This document shows, piece by piece, positions 1 to 8,526 of a DNA stretch of 64,000 nt. How positions within the stretch are numbered: position 1 is the stretch's first letter; every line of letters begins with the position of its first letter. Made by a program: the position numbers and the translations under genes. Origin of the DNA: Blastococcus sp. URHD0036. GTDB lineage: Bacteria; Actinomycetota; Actinomycetes; Mycobacteriales; Geodermatophilaceae. The notes below the pieces were generated by a model. It saw only the letters and a program-made list of their open reading frames with translations, was not told where the DNA came from and did not search any database. Where the stretch lies: contig NZ_JNIK01000016.1 in assembly GCF_000701365.1 (NCBI RefSeq), forward strand, positions 248,001 through 312,000, written 5' to 3'.

Positions 1-442
1 TCGCAGCGGGCTGGACCAGCTCCACGAGCACGCCGCCGGCGTCCTTGGGGTGCACGAAGTTGACCCGGCTGTTCGAGGTGCCGCGCTTGGGGGCGTCGTA
101 GAGCAGGCGCATCCCGCGCTCGCGCAGGGTCTGGCTCACCGCCTCGACGTCCTCCACGCGGAACGCCAGCTGCTGCAGCCCGGGGCCGGAGCGCCCGATG
201 AACTTGGCGATCGTCGACTCCGGCGTCAGCGGCGCGAGCAACTGGATGCGGGTGTCGCCGTCGCCGACGGCGAGCATGGCCTCGCGGACGCCCTGCTCCT
301 CGTTCACCTCCTCGTGCACGGAGTGCACGCCGAAGGTCTTCGCGTAGAAGGCCAGGGCCTCGTCCAGGTCGGGGACGGCGATGCCCACGTGGTCGATCGT
401 GGTGAACAGCTCCGCGGGCAGGCCGGTCTGGGTCTCGGTCAC
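1..442 (-). CDS. mce: Methylmalonyl-CoA epimerase, 3' end outside window
   Basis: Interconverts (2R)- and (2S)-methylmalonyl-CoA in the cytosol, linking propionyl-CoA carboxylation to methylmalonyl-CoA mutase. The visible 147 residues read MTETQTGLPAELFTTIDHVG and continue as a glyoxalase/VOC fold: IDHVGIAVPDLDEA at the N-terminus, a GDTRIQLLAP strand mid-protein, GPGLQQLAFRVEDVE, and NFVHPKDAGGVLVELVQP near the window edge. The His of DHVGIA, Gln of IQLL, His of FVHP and Glu of VLVELVQ fit metal ligands of the family. The start is GTG, since the ATG 6 bp upstream meets a stop after three codons. The family is usually about 145-155 residues, so only the last few are missing. It is divergent from the thiolase and meaB genes, which fits a methylmalonyl-CoA neighbourhood. 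Confidence 0.93.
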   Translation of the reverse strand, partial: MTETQTGLPAELFTTIDHVGIAVPDLDEALAFYAKTFGVHSVHEEVNEEQGVREAMLAVGDGDTRIQLLAPLTPESTIAKFIGRSGPGLQQLAFRVEDVEAVSQTLRERGMRLLYDAPKRGTSNSRVNFVHPKDAGGVLVELVQPAA

Positions 443-460
443 GGCGGCATCCTCCCGCAG

Positions 461-484
461 GACGTCCCGGACGTCAGGTCCGGG
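461..484. repeat. Overlapping inverted repeats upstream of mce
   Basis: GACGTCC-C-GGACGTC (461-475) is a perfect 7+1+7 palindrome. It overlaps a second inverted repeat, CCCGGAC-gtcag-GTCCGGG (466-484). They lie 19-42 bp upstream of the mce start, in the 225-bp divergent space shared with the thiolase. This could be an operator or a leader hairpin for mce. No regulator is identified, and chance is possible at this GC content. Confidence 0.3.
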
Positions 485-563
485 TGACCGGAGGGCCGCC
501 CGGACGGGTGTGGCGCAGGCGACAGTGGCCGTCCGCCCGGTCCCCTCGTTGCATCGGGCGTCC

Positions 564-569
564 TATTCT
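564..569 (+). promoter_or_regulatory. Candidate -10 box for thiolase
   Basis: TATTCT is a good TAnnnT -10 hexamer in an otherwise GC-rich divergent space. It would start transcription near 576 and give a leader of about 92 nt before the thiolase ATG, which has its own TGGAGG ribosome site at 658-663. No convincing -35 box is spaced 16-18 bp upstream. Confidence 0.35.
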
Positions 570-667
570 GTCCGTCAGCCCACCCGGTTCGCGGCGGCAT
601 CGGCCGCTCCACCGGATCGCACCGACCCGGTCGCCAGCGTCGGCGCCCGGCGCACCTGGAGGCCCTC

Positions 668-1876
668 ATGAGCCAGCCCACCCAGTCCCGTTCGGTCATC
701 GTGTCCGGAGCCCGCACGCCGATGGGTCGGCTGCTCGGCGGCCTCAAGGACTTCTCGGCCGCCGACCTCGGCGGTGTCGCGATCAAGGCCGCGCTCGAGC
801 GGGCCGGCATCTCCGGCGACCAGGTCGACTACGTGATCATGGGTCAGGTCATCCAGGCCGGTGCCGGCCAGAACCCGGCGCGTCCGGCCGCGGTCGCCGG
901 CGGCATCCCGATGTCGGTGCCCTCGTTGACCATCAACAAGGTCTGCCTCTCGGGTCTGTCCGCGATCGCGATGGCCGACCAGCTGATCCGCGCCGGGGAG
1001 TACGACGTCGTCGTCGCCGGGGGCATGGAGTCGATGACCCAGGCCCCGCACCTGCTGGCGAACGGGCGCACCGGCACCAAGTTCGGCAACTCGACGCTGA
1101 TCGACTCGATGGCCCACGACGGCCTGTCCGACACCTTCGACCAGGTGGCGATGGGCGAGCTGACCGAGCAGGCGAACTCCCGCTACGACCTGACCCGCGA
1201 GGAGCAGGACGAGTTCGCCGCCGGCAGCCACCAGAAGGCCGCCCGCGCCCACAAGGACGGCATCTTCGCCGAGGCGATCACCCCGGTGCTGATCCCGCAG
1301 CGCAAGGGCGACCCGATCGAGTTCACCGACGACGAGGGCATCCGCCCCGACACGACCGCGGCGAGCCTGGCCAAGCTCAAGCCGGCGTTCGCCAAGGACG
1401 GCACCATCACCGCCGGCACCGCGTCGCAGATCTCCGACGGGGCCTGCGCGGTCGTCGTCATGAGCGCGGCCAAGGCCGCGGAGCTCGGCATCACCCCGAT
1501 CGCCGAGATCGGCGCCCACGGTGTCGTCGCCGGGCCGGACGCCACGCTGCAGTCCCAGCCGTCGCGGGCCATCCAGAAGGCCTGCGAGCGCGAGGGCATC
1601 GACCCCAAGGAGCTCGACCTGGTCGAGCTCAACGAGGCGTTCGCCGCCGTCGCGCTGGTCTCCACCCGCGAGTTGGGCATCGACCCGGAGAAGGTCAACC
1701 CCAACGGTGGTGCCATCGCCCTGGGTCACCCGGTCGGCATGAGCGGCGCCCGCGTGGTGCTCGACGTCGCGCTGGAGCTGCGCCGCCGCGGTGGCGGCGT
1801 GGGCGCCGCCGCGCTGTGCGGTGGCGGTGGCCAGGGCGACGCCCTGATCCTGCACGTGCCCGCGCCCGCAGCGTGA
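668..1876 (+). CDS. Acetyl-CoA C-acetyltransferase (thiolase)
   Basis: Condenses two acetyl-CoA to acetoacetyl-CoA, or cleaves acetoacetyl-CoA, in the cytosol. At 402 residues it has normal thiolase length. The nucleophile is Cys93 in INKVCLSGL. The NEAFA loop lies near residue 325, the [10 protein letters not shown] catalytic His region near 355, and the C-terminal CGGGGQGDA with the second catalytic Cys at about 384. All four signature elements are intact. The ATG has a TGGAGG ribosome site 5-10 nt upstream. Its stop overlaps the GTG of meaB, so the two are probably co-translated. Sequence cannot separate biosynthetic (PhaA/AtoB-like) from degradative use; the propionate/methylmalonate neighbours favour short-chain acyl-CoA metabolism. 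Confidence 0.93.
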   Translation: MSQPTQSRSVIVSGARTPMGRLLGGLKDFSAADLGGVAIKAALERAGISGDQVDYVIMGQVIQAGAGQNPARPAAVAGGIPMSVPSLTINKVCLSGLSAIAMADQLIRAGEYDVVVAGGMESMTQAPHLLANGRTGTKFGNSTLIDSMAHDGLSDTFDQVAMGELTEQANSRYDLTREEQDEFAAGSHQKAARAHKDGIFAEAITPVLIPQRKGDPIEFTDDEGIRPDTTAASLAKLKPAFAKDGTITAGTASQISDGACAVVVMSAAKAAELGITPIAEIGAHGVVAGPDATLQSQPSRAIQKACEREGIDPKELDLVELNEAFAAVALVSTRELGIDPEKVNPNGGAIALGHPVGMSGARVVLDVALELRRRGGGVGAAALCGGGGQGDALILHVPAPAA

Positions 1877-2907
1877 CCTCGGGGGACCTCGGGGGAACCG
1901 CGGTCCAGACGCCCGGCCCCGCCGCCCCCTCGGGGAGGCGGGGCCGGCGTGCTGTCGACGTCCCCGCACTGGTCGACGGCGCCCGCGCGGGGGACCCGCG
2001 GTCGGTCGCGCGGCTGATCTCGCTCGTCGAGGACGCGAGCCCGGCGCTGCGCGAGGTGGCTGCCGCGCTGGCGCCGCACACCGGCTCGGCCCGCGTGGTC
2101 GGGCTCACCGGCTCCCCGGGCGTCGGGAAGTCGACGACGACGACGGCGCTGGTGACGGCGCTGCGGGCCCGCGACCTGCGGGTGGGCGTGCTGGCCGTCG
2201 ACCCGTCCTCGCCGTTCTCCGGCGGTGCGCTGCTCGGCGACCGCGTGCGGATGCAGGACCACGCCGGCGACCGCGGGGTCTACATCCGCTCCATGGCCTC
2301 CCGGGGCCACCTCGGCGGGCTGTCGTGGGCGACGCCGCAGGCGCTGCGGGTGCTGGACGCCGCCGGCTGCGACGTGGTGCTCATCGAGACGGTCGGTGTC
2401 GGGCAGTCCGAGCTCGAGATCGCCTCGCTGGCCGACACCACGGTGGTGCTCGTCGCGCCCGGGATGGGCGACGGCATCCAGGCGGCGAAGGCCGGCATCC
2501 TCGAGATCGCCGACCTCTTCGTCGTCAACAAGGCCGACCGGGACGGCGCCGCGCAGACCGCGCGCGACCTGCGCGCGATGCAGTCGCTGGGCGGCCGGCA
2601 CGACCGGCCCGGCTGGTGGCGCCCGCCGATCTGCCGCACGGTGGCCAGCCGGGACGTCGACAACGGCATCGACGAGGTGGTCGAGCAGCTGGACCGGCAC
2701 GCCGAGTGGCTGGAGTCCTCCGGCGAGGGGCCGCGCCGGCGCACCGAGCGGGCGGCCCGCGAGATCGAGGCGATCGCGCTGGCGGGGCTGCGCGAGCGGA
2801 TCGGCGACGTGCGCGGTTCCGCGGCGCTGGATGCCCTGGCCGCGCGCGTGGTGGCGGGGCAGAGCGATCCGTTCCGCGCGGCGGACGAACTCCTCGCGCA
2901 GCTCTGA
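1873..2907 (+). CDS. meaB: MeaB-type GTPase, methylmalonyl-CoA mutase chaperone
   Basis: G3E-family P-loop GTPase that loads and protects adenosylcobalamin on methylmalonyl-CoA mutase. The Walker A motif GSPGVGKST covers residues 80-88. Downstream are [15 protein letters not shown], the switch region ETVGVGQSE and the guanine-specificity motif NKAD, all typical of MeaB/ArgK. Length is 344 residues, normal for the family. The GTG start overlaps the thiolase stop in a GTGA arrangement, which gives the full conserved N-terminal helix region after about 30 variable residues. The epimerase lies just upstream on the other strand. No mutase gene (mutA/mutB) lies in the window, so its partner must be encoded elsewhere. 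Confidence 0.93.
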   Translation: MTSGDLGGTAVQTPGPAAPSGRRGRRAVDVPALVDGARAGDPRSVARLISLVEDASPALREVAAALAPHTGSARVVGLTGSPGVGKSTTTTALVTALRARDLRVGVLAVDPSSPFSGGALLGDRVRMQDHAGDRGVYIRSMASRGHLGGLSWATPQALRVLDAAGCDVVLIETVGVGQSELEIASLADTTVVLVAPGMGDGIQAAKAGILEIADLFVVNKADRDGAAQTARDLRAMQSLGGRHDRPGWWRPPICRTVASRDVDNGIDEVVEQLDRHAEWLESSGEGPRRRTERAAREIEAIALAGLRERIGDVRGSAALDALAARVVAGQSDPFRAADELLAQL

Positions 2908-2930
2908 CCCGACTCGGCGAGACTGGGCCG

Positions 2931-4403
2931 ATGTCAGGCAAGCCGGACGCCGTCGTCGTCGGAGCGGGACCCAACGGACTGGCCGCCGCCCTGCGGCTGT
3001 CGGCCGCCGGACTGCGCGTGCAGCTCGTCGAGGCCGCCGACCGCCCGGGCGGGGGCATGCGCACCGAGGAGCTGATCACCTCCGGCGTCCGGCACGACGT
3101 CTGTTCCACCGTGCACCCGATGGCAGCGGTCTCGCCGTTCTTCCGCGAGTTCGACCTGGCCAGCCGCGGGGTGAACCTGGTCCACCCCGAGGTCCAGTAC
3201 GCCCATCCGCTCGACGGCGGCCGGGCGGCGGTCGCCCGCCGCTCCCTGGAGGAGACGGCGGCCGGCCTGGGCGATGACGCGGCCGCCTACCGCCGGCTCT
3301 TCGAGCCGCTGGTCGAGCACCGCGAGGACGTCGTCGACTTCTTCCTCTCGAGCATGCTGCGCCGGCTGCCCCTGCACAGCCCCGTCCAGGTGGCGCGGTT
3401 CGGGCTGACCGGGCTGCCGAACGTGCGGTGGCTGGCCCGGCGGAACTTCTCCACCGAGGAGGGGCAGGCGCTGCTGGCCGGGGCGGCCGCGCACGGGATG
3501 CTCGACCTGTCCCGCCCGCTGACGTCGGCCCTCGGCATGCTCCTCGGGATGCTGGCCCACCACGGCGGCTGGCCGCTGGTCGAGGGCGGGTCGCAGGAGC
3601 TGGCCGACGCCATGGTGCGGGCCTTCGAGCAGCAGGGCGGCGAGCTGGTCACCGGGCACGAGGTGACCGACCTGCGCGAGTTCGAGGGCGTGCCCGCGGT
3701 CCTGCTCGACACCACCCCGCGGGCGTTCGTGCGCATGGCCGGGGACCGGGTGAACGACGGCTACCGGCGCTGGGTGTCGCGCTACAAGCACGGGCCGGGC
3801 GTCTTCAAGATCGACTGGATCCTCTCCGAGCCGGTGCCGTGGACCAACCCCGACGTCCGCCGCGCGGGCACCATCCACGTCGCCGGCAACCTGGAGGAGA
3901 CCATCGCCGGCGAGGACGGCCCTGCCCACGGCCGGCCCGCGGAGAAGCCCTACGTCCTCGCGGTCCAGCCGACGGTCGTCGACCGCACGCGGGCGCCCGG
4001 CGGGGAGCACGTGTTCTGGGCCTACGTGCACGTGCCGCACGGCTCCGACGTCGACATGACCGAGGCGATCGAGGCACAGGTCGAGCGGTTCGCGCCCGGC
4101 TTCCGGGACACGATCGTGGCGCGCGTGACGAAGGACGCCGGTCAGATGGAGCAGTGGAACCCCAACCACATCGGTGGGGACATCTCCAACGGCGAGGCGT
4201 CGCTGCGGCAGATGCTCGCCCGGCCGGTGCCGCGGTGGAACACGTACAAGACCCCGGTCGAGGGCACCTACCTCGCGTCGGCGGCGACCCCGCCCGGCCC
4301 CGCGGTGCACGGGATGTGCGGCGACAACGCCGCCAAGCTGGCGCTGCGCGAGGTGTTCGGCCTGCGCTCGGTCCCGGCGCTACGCCCCGCCCCGGTCGCC
4401 TAG
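2931..4403 (+). CDS. FAD-dependent oxidoreductase, phytoene desaturase-like
   Basis: Flavoprotein of the NAD(P)/FAD oxidoreductase family related to CrtI and amine oxidases, 490 residues. The Rossmann FAD-binding motif is at the N-terminus (VVVGAGPNGLAAALRLSAAG, about residues 8-27), followed by an acidic residue in LVEAADRPGG and the RPGGG...RTEE loop. The C-terminus has the expected FAD-closing segment with GMCGDNAAKLALRE. The substrate is not recognisable. Members of this group act on carotenoids, lipids or unknown isoprenoids, and no carotenoid gene is nearby. It starts 23 bp after meaB, so it may be in the same transcript. A perfect 24-bp palindrome about 50 bp after its stop may be its terminator. 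Confidence 0.85.
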   Translation: MSGKPDAVVVGAGPNGLAAALRLSAAGLRVQLVEAADRPGGGMRTEELITSGVRHDVCSTVHPMAAVSPFFREFDLASRGVNLVHPEVQYAHPLDGGRAAVARRSLEETAAGLGDDAAAYRRLFEPLVEHREDVVDFFLSSMLRRLPLHSPVQVARFGLTGLPNVRWLARRNFSTEEGQALLAGAAAHGMLDLSRPLTSALGMLLGMLAHHGGWPLVEGGSQELADAMVRAFEQQGGELVTGHEVTDLREFEGVPAVLLDTTPRAFVRMAGDRVNDGYRRWVSRYKHGPGVFKIDWILSEPVPWTNPDVRRAGTIHVAGNLEETIAGEDGPAHGRPAEKPYVLAVQPTVVDRTRAPGGEHVFWAYVHVPHGSDVDMTEAIEAQVERFAPGFRDTIVARVTKDAGQMEQWNPNHIGGDISNGEASLRQMLARPVPRWNTYKTPVEGTYLASAATPPGPAVHGMCGDNAAKLALREVFGLRSVPALRPAPVA

Positions 4404-4451
4404 CCTGCCCGCTCGGCCCCCGTACCGCGGCACTGCCGCGCCACGGTGCCC

Positions 4452-4475
4452 GGTGCCGCGCTGCAGCGCGGCACC
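4452..4475. terminator. Perfect 24-bp palindrome, probable terminator
   Basis: GGTGCCGCGCTG followed directly by its exact complement CAGCGCGGCACC, 49 bp after the flavoprotein stop. It would form a GC-rich hairpin without a T-tract, a common actinobacterial terminator form. It could instead be a dyad operator for the thioredoxin gene 128 bp downstream. Confidence 0.45.
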
Positions 4476-4518
4476 CGGCTCACCACGGCGGCACTTCCGC
4501 GGCGCGTCACGCGGCGGC

Positions 4519-4546
4519 GGGGACGGCGGTGTGGGGACGGCGGTGT
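4519..4546. repeat. 14-bp tandem duplication
   Basis: GGGGACGGCGGTGT occurs twice back to back in the 199-bp space between the flavoprotein and the thioredoxin gene. Only two copies are present. This looks like slippage in noncoding DNA, and no function is evident. Confidence 0.6.
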
Positions 4547-4602
4547 GGGGGACCGAGGGCACCCGCCGCCACGCCCGCGGCCAGGGTGGGATCATCGGGG
4601 GC

Positions 4603-5571
4603 ATGCAGCCCACTCGCCCCGGACGCCCCGACCCGCGCGCGCAGGCCCAGCAGGCACAGCTGGCCGCCGCGATGTCCGGCGCCGTCGACCTCGCCGCCGT
4701 CAAGGCCCGGTCCGACGCCGCCGCCCGCGCCCAGGCCGCCCCGCCGCCGAATGCCACCGCACCGGCCGGCGCCCCGGGAGCAGCCGTCGTCGACGTCACC
4801 GAGGAGACCTTCCAGAGCGAGGTCCTGGACCGGTCGTTCCAGGTCCCGGTCGTGCTCGACCTGTGGGCCGAGTGGTGCGGCCCGTGCAAGCAGCTGTCCC
4901 CGGTGCTGGAGCGACTGGCCGGCGAGGGCGGCGGCTCCTGGGTGCTGGCGAAGGTCGACGTCGACGCCAACCCGGCGCTCGCCCAGGGGCTGCGGGTGCA
5001 GGGCATCCCCGCGGTGAAGGCCGTGTGGCAGGGGCAGCTCGTCGCCGAGTTCACCGGCGCGATCCCCGAGGACCAGGCCCGCCAGTTCGTCGCCGAGCTC
5101 GTCCGCGCCACCACCGGCGGCGGCGTCCCCGGCGAGGGGGAGGCCGCCGAGCCGGAGGCCGAGGACCCGCGGCTCGATGCCGCCGAGGCGGCGCTCGAGC
5201 AGGGCGACCTGGCCGGCGCCGAGGCGGCCTACCAGGCGATCCTCGACGTCGAGCCCGACCACCCGGTCGCGGGCCTGGCGCTGCGGCAGGTGCAGCTGTT
5301 CCAGCGCGCCGAGGCCGCGGGCCCGGATGCGCTCGCCCTCGCCGACGCCGCTCCCGAGGACGTCGCCGCCCAGACCCGGGCGGCGGACTTCCTCCTCGGG
5401 ATGGGCGACATCGAGGGTGCCTTCGCCCGGCTGGTCGACACCGTCCGGCGCACCGCGGGCGACGACCGGGACGCCGCGCGCCAGCACCTCGTGGAGCTGT
5501 TCGCCGTCGTCGGGGACGACGACCCCCGCGTGGCCGCCGCCCGCCGCCAGCTGATGATCGCGCTCTACTAG
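4603..5571 (+). CDS. YbbN/CnoX-like thioredoxin with TPR tail
   Basis: 322-residue cytosolic protein. Residues 1-60 are Ala/Gln/Pro-rich and poorly conserved. Residues 62-170 form a thioredoxin domain with an intact redox motif WCGPCK (Cys92 and Cys95) and the cis-Pro loop GIPAVK. Residues about 185-322 form helical repeats resembling the TPR region of E. coli CnoX (YbbN), a chaperedoxin that protects proteins from chlorine stress and hands them to chaperones. Unlike E. coli CnoX, which has lost the active CxxC pair, this one keeps both cysteines and so may be an active thiol oxidoreductase. It converges on the metallopeptidase gene, whose stop lies 4 bp beyond. Confidence 0.88.
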   Translation: MQPTRPGRPDPRAQAQQAQLAAAMSGAVDLAAVKARSDAAARAQAAPPPNATAPAGAPGAAVVDVTEETFQSEVLDRSFQVPVVLDLWAEWCGPCKQLSPVLERLAGEGGGSWVLAKVDVDANPALAQGLRVQGIPAVKAVWQGQLVAEFTGAIPEDQARQFVAELVRATTGGGVPGEGEAAEPEAEDPRLDAAEAALEQGDLAGAEAAYQAILDVEPDHPVAGLALRQVQLFQRAEAAGPDALALADAAPEDVAAQTRAADFLLGMGDIEGAFARLVDTVRRTAGDDRDAARQHLVELFAVVGDDDPRVAAARRQLMIALY

Positions 5572-5575
5572 AGGA

Positions 5576-6958
5576 CTACGCGCCCACGCTGCAGGCGGAG
5601 GCGCCCTCGAGGAAGCCGGCGCGGAAGAGGTCGACCAGCTCGAAGCCGGAGATGTCGAGGCCCGGGAGCACCGCCTCGTCCCGCGCCCGGGTGAGCAGGA
5701 ACTGGACGCTCTCGTCGACGTCGCCCGGGGAGATGACGATCCCGGACAGCTCGCCGTCGGCCACCGCGGCGGCGTACCAGCCGGTCAGGCAGATCGCCGA
5801 GCGCCGGGCGTCGTCGTCGTCCGTGGAGAGGCCCAGCTGGTCGCGGGCGACCAGCGCGTACGGGAGCGAGACGGCGGTCAGCACGGCGAAGTCGCCGATC
5901 TCGTCGTAGAGCGGCCGGGCGAGATCGGTGTCGTCGTAGCCGACCACCCCCTCGCCCGGGCACGCGACGAGGTCCAGGTCGGGGTCGTCGGCGCAGGCGG
6001 GCGGGCTGCCGTCGAAGGGCTCGAGGGCCGGCGGGTCGAACTCGCCGTCGAGCACCTCGTCGAACGCGCGCGTCCAGAACTCCGGCAGCGATGAGGCCGC
6101 CAGCGTCCCGACCTCGGGGTAGGGCGCGTCCCCGCCGGAGGCGAGGTCCTCGTCGCGGAGGAACTCGGCCTGCGTGAAGGGGCGGGTGGGTCCGAAGTCG
6201 TCCCGGCACGCCTCGGTGCCCGCGTCGAACCCCTCCTGGAACGCCGAGACCCGGTCGAAGAAGGAGCCGTGGGCCTGGTCGTTGCGCTGCCCGGTGCCGA
6301 CCGGGTCGCGCAGTTGCAGGTAGCCGCCGAGCACCTGGTCCAGCTCGGACTCCCGGATGCGGGTGTGCTCGGCCTCGCCGTCGGCGACCCACGCGGTCCA
6401 CGCCCCGGCCAGGCAGTCGGCCTGCGTCTCGGTCAGGATCGACGTCCGCGGGTAGCCGACCCGCGACTGGATCGCGTGGCCGAACTCGTGGGCCATCACC
6501 AGTGCCGGCAGGAACCGGCCGGACCCGTCGGCGAGCTCGGCGAGGAAGGCGCGGTCCCAGCTGATCGAGTCCGAGTTCGCGACGCCCTCGGCCTGGCAGT
6601 AGAAGGCGTTGTCCTCCACGTCGCGCGGATCGGTGCCGCAGCCGGCCCCCTGCGGGTAGACGGCCGGGTCGACGTCGTCGGGGTCCACGCTGAAGAAGCC
6701 GCCGCTCAGCGGCTCGAAGTCGCTGCCGAAGACCTGGGGCAGCTGCTCGTCCCAGAAGTCCTGGAGGTCGGCGAGCGCGTTGGCGGCCAGCTGGTCGACC
6801 TCGCCGCCGTCGCTGCCCATCACCTCCACCACCCCGGCGCGGACGTCGGAGCGGGGCGGTTCGGCGGTGCTGGGCACCCCGCCGACGGACACGACGCAGC
6901 CCGCCGACAGGAGGGCGCCGATCAGCGCGCAGGTCGCTCCGTAGGTGCGTCGTCCCAC
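5576..6958 (-). CDS. Lipoprotein zinc metallopeptidase, copy 1
   Basis: Predicted exported lipoprotein with a neutral zinc metallopeptidase domain. The start chosen is GTG, giving a short basic n-region (GRRTYG), a hydrophobic core and a lipobox ending in LLSAGC with the lipidated Cys at about 21. A TTG at 6991 would add 11 residues. The zinc motif HEFGH is at about residues 157-161, preceded by ALVMA, and the third ligand region ETQADCLAGAW lies about 35 residues on. The C-terminal third (DEIGDFAVLTAVSLPYA, then AICLTGWYAAAV) is shared with the next gene and has no assigned role. The YpfJ-like peptidase family is my closest match. It lies 40 bp downstream of its paralogue and is probably co-transcribed with it. 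Confidence 0.82.
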   Translation of the reverse strand: MGRRTYGATCALIGALLSAGCVVSVGGVPSTAEPPRSDVRAGVVEVMGSDGGEVDQLAANALADLQDFWDEQLPQVFGSDFEPLSGGFFSVDPDDVDPAVYPQGAGCGTDPRDVEDNAFYCQAEGVANSDSISWDRAFLAELADGSGRFLPALVMAHEFGHAIQSRVGYPRTSILTETQADCLAGAWTAWVADGEAEHTRIRESELDQVLGGYLQLRDPVGTGQRNDQAHGSFFDRVSAFQEGFDAGTEACRDDFGPTRPFTQAEFLRDEDLASGGDAPYPEVGTLAASSLPEFWTRAFDEVLDGEFDPPALEPFDGSPPACADDPDLDLVACPGEGVVGYDDTDLARPLYDEIGDFAVLTAVSLPYALVARDQLGLSTDDDDARRSAICLTGWYAAAVADGELSGIVISPGDVDESVQFLLTRARDEAVLPGLDISGFELVDLFRAGFLEGASACSVGA

Positions 6959-6998
6959 CGGTGCGGGGTGCCCGCACCGGGAGGACGGCAACCGCGGG

Positions 6999-8390
6999 TC
7001 AGCCGCTGATGCCGCACTCCGGCGCGCCGGCCCCCTGGAGGAAACCGGCCCGGAAGGCGCCGACCAGCTCGAAGCCGGTGGCCGTCGTGTTCGGCAGCAC
7101 GCTGTCGGTCTGCCCGTAGCTGAGCAGGAAGAGGATCGCCTCGTCGACGTCGCCCGGGCTCAGCTGCACGCCGCCGTCGTCGGTCGTGAAGTCGCCGTTG
7201 AAGAAGGCGGCCGCGTAGCTGCCGGTCAGGCAGACGCTGGACACGGTCGACTCGTCGTCGTTCGTGGAGAGCCCGAGGCTGGCCCGCGCCGCCTCGGCGT
7301 AGGGCAGCGCGATCGCCGTCGCCACGGCGAAGTCGCCGATCTCGTCGTACGCCGGCTGCAGCAGGTCGGTCTCGTCGGCGTAGACCGTGTCGTCGTCGGC
7401 GCAGAACCCCACGTCGCGGTTCTCCGCGCCCATGTCGCCGCAGCCGGGCGCGGTGCCGTCGAAGAGCTCGACGGAGGGCTGCTCGAAGCCCTCCAGCCAG
7501 TCGCCCTCGTAGAACAGCGGCAGCGACTGGTCGATGATGCTGAAGATCTCCTCGTAGGACGCGTTGCCCTCGTTCTGGTAGTCCTCCTCGGTGGTGAACT
7601 CGTCGACGGTGAACACCCGGTCGGCGCCGAAGTCGTCGCGGCAGCTGCCGACCCCGCCGCTGTAGCCCTCGTAGAAGCCCGACGCCCGGTCGAAGCCCGA
7701 GCCGTGCGCGCCCTCGACGTCGGTGTCGGTCTCCCCGACAGGGTCGCGGAGCTGGATGAACGCGGCGAGCACGTTGTCGAGGTCCTGGATCCGCAGGGTG
7801 GTGTGGGGCGCGTTGCCGTCGGCGACCCAGCGGGTGAAGGCGCCGGCGAAGCAGTCGGCCTGCGTCTCGTCGCGGATGGTCACCTCGCTGAACCCGAAGC
7901 GGCCCTGCATCGCGTGGCCGAACTCGTGGGCCATGACCGCCGGCCCGCTGAACGAGCCGGTCTCCTCGGTCAGCTGCCGCAGCAGGGCGGTGTCGTAGAC
8001 GATGACGTCGCAGTCCTGCTGGTAGAACGCGTTGCCCTCGACCTCGGCCGGGTCGATCGGCAGCTCCTCGCAGCCCACACCCGTGTCGGACGGGTAGAGG
8101 TCGTAGTCGAGGTCCTCGGTGTCCACCGACCAGTAGCCGCCCGCCAGTGGGGTGAAGTCCTCGCCGTAGAACTCCGGGTAGGCCGCCGACCAGAAGTCGT
8201 TGAGGTCGGCCAGGGCGTTCCGGGCGAGCCGGTCGACGTCGCTGTCGGTGGCGCCCGTGATCGGGAACTGGTCGGCCGCCACGTCGGAGACCGGGGGAGC
8301 GGGGGTTCCGTCGATGCTGGTGGTGCAGCCGGTGAGCAGCGCGCTGCCCACCGCTGCCGCGACGACCGCGCGGCGCGAGACGTGCCTCAT
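6999..8390 (-). CDS. Lipoprotein zinc metallopeptidase, copy 2
   Basis: Paralogue of the adjacent gene, similar over its whole length. The ATG at 8390 has a GAGGAA ribosome site 9 nt upstream and gives a clean signal: RHVSRRAVVAAAVGS, then lipobox LLTGC with Cys22. The paired arginines before the hydrophobic core could mean Tat export. The zinc motif HEFGH is at about residues 155-159, in MAHEFGHAMQGRFG, followed by ETQADCFAGAF with the third ligand region. The C-terminus repeats the EIGDFAVATAIALPYAEAAR and VCLTGSYAAAFF segments of its partner. The 463-residue length matches copy 1. Tandem duplication followed by divergence is the simplest reading. The substrate is unknown. Confidence 0.83.
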   Translation of the reverse strand: MRHVSRRAVVAAAVGSALLTGCTTSIDGTPAPPVSDVAADQFPITGATDSDVDRLARNALADLNDFWSAAYPEFYGEDFTPLAGGYWSVDTEDLDYDLYPSDTGVGCEELPIDPAEVEGNAFYQQDCDVIVYDTALLRQLTEETGSFSGPAVMAHEFGHAMQGRFGFSEVTIRDETQADCFAGAFTRWVADGNAPHTTLRIQDLDNVLAAFIQLRDPVGETDTDVEGAHGSGFDRASGFYEGYSGGVGSCRDDFGADRVFTVDEFTTEEDYQNEGNASYEEIFSIIDQSLPLFYEGDWLEGFEQPSVELFDGTAPGCGDMGAENRDVGFCADDDTVYADETDLLQPAYDEIGDFAVATAIALPYAEAARASLGLSTNDDESTVSSVCLTGSYAAAFFNGDFTTDDGGVQLSPGDVDEAILFLLSYGQTDSVLPNTTATGFELVGAFRAGFLQGAGAPECGISG

Positions 8391-8485
8391 GGAGCGTGGT
8401 TCCTCGTCTGCTGGTGGCGCCGCCCGTGCGGCCGTCCGGAGCCGGGCCATGATGCACGGTCGATGCGGACCGGGGAACCGGGACG

Positions 8486-8520
8486 CGCGCGCCTCCTCCG
8501 GGAAGGGGAGGAGGCGCGCG
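8486..8520 (-). terminator. Terminator of glgB
   Basis: A 14-bp perfect stem, CGCGCGCCTCCTCC paired with GGAGGAGGCGCGCG around a 7-nt loop, starts 7 bp after the glgB stop on the minus strand. There is no T-tract. The remaining 95 bp to the metallopeptidase start must hold that gene's promoter; I see only weak candidates there. Confidence 0.75.
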
Positions 8521-8526
8521 GCGTGG

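Noticed and set aside
4519-4546. Tandem 14-bp repeat as a regulatory iteron array
   Set aside because: Only two copies, very G-rich, and no replication or regulator gene nearby. Simple slippage is more likely.
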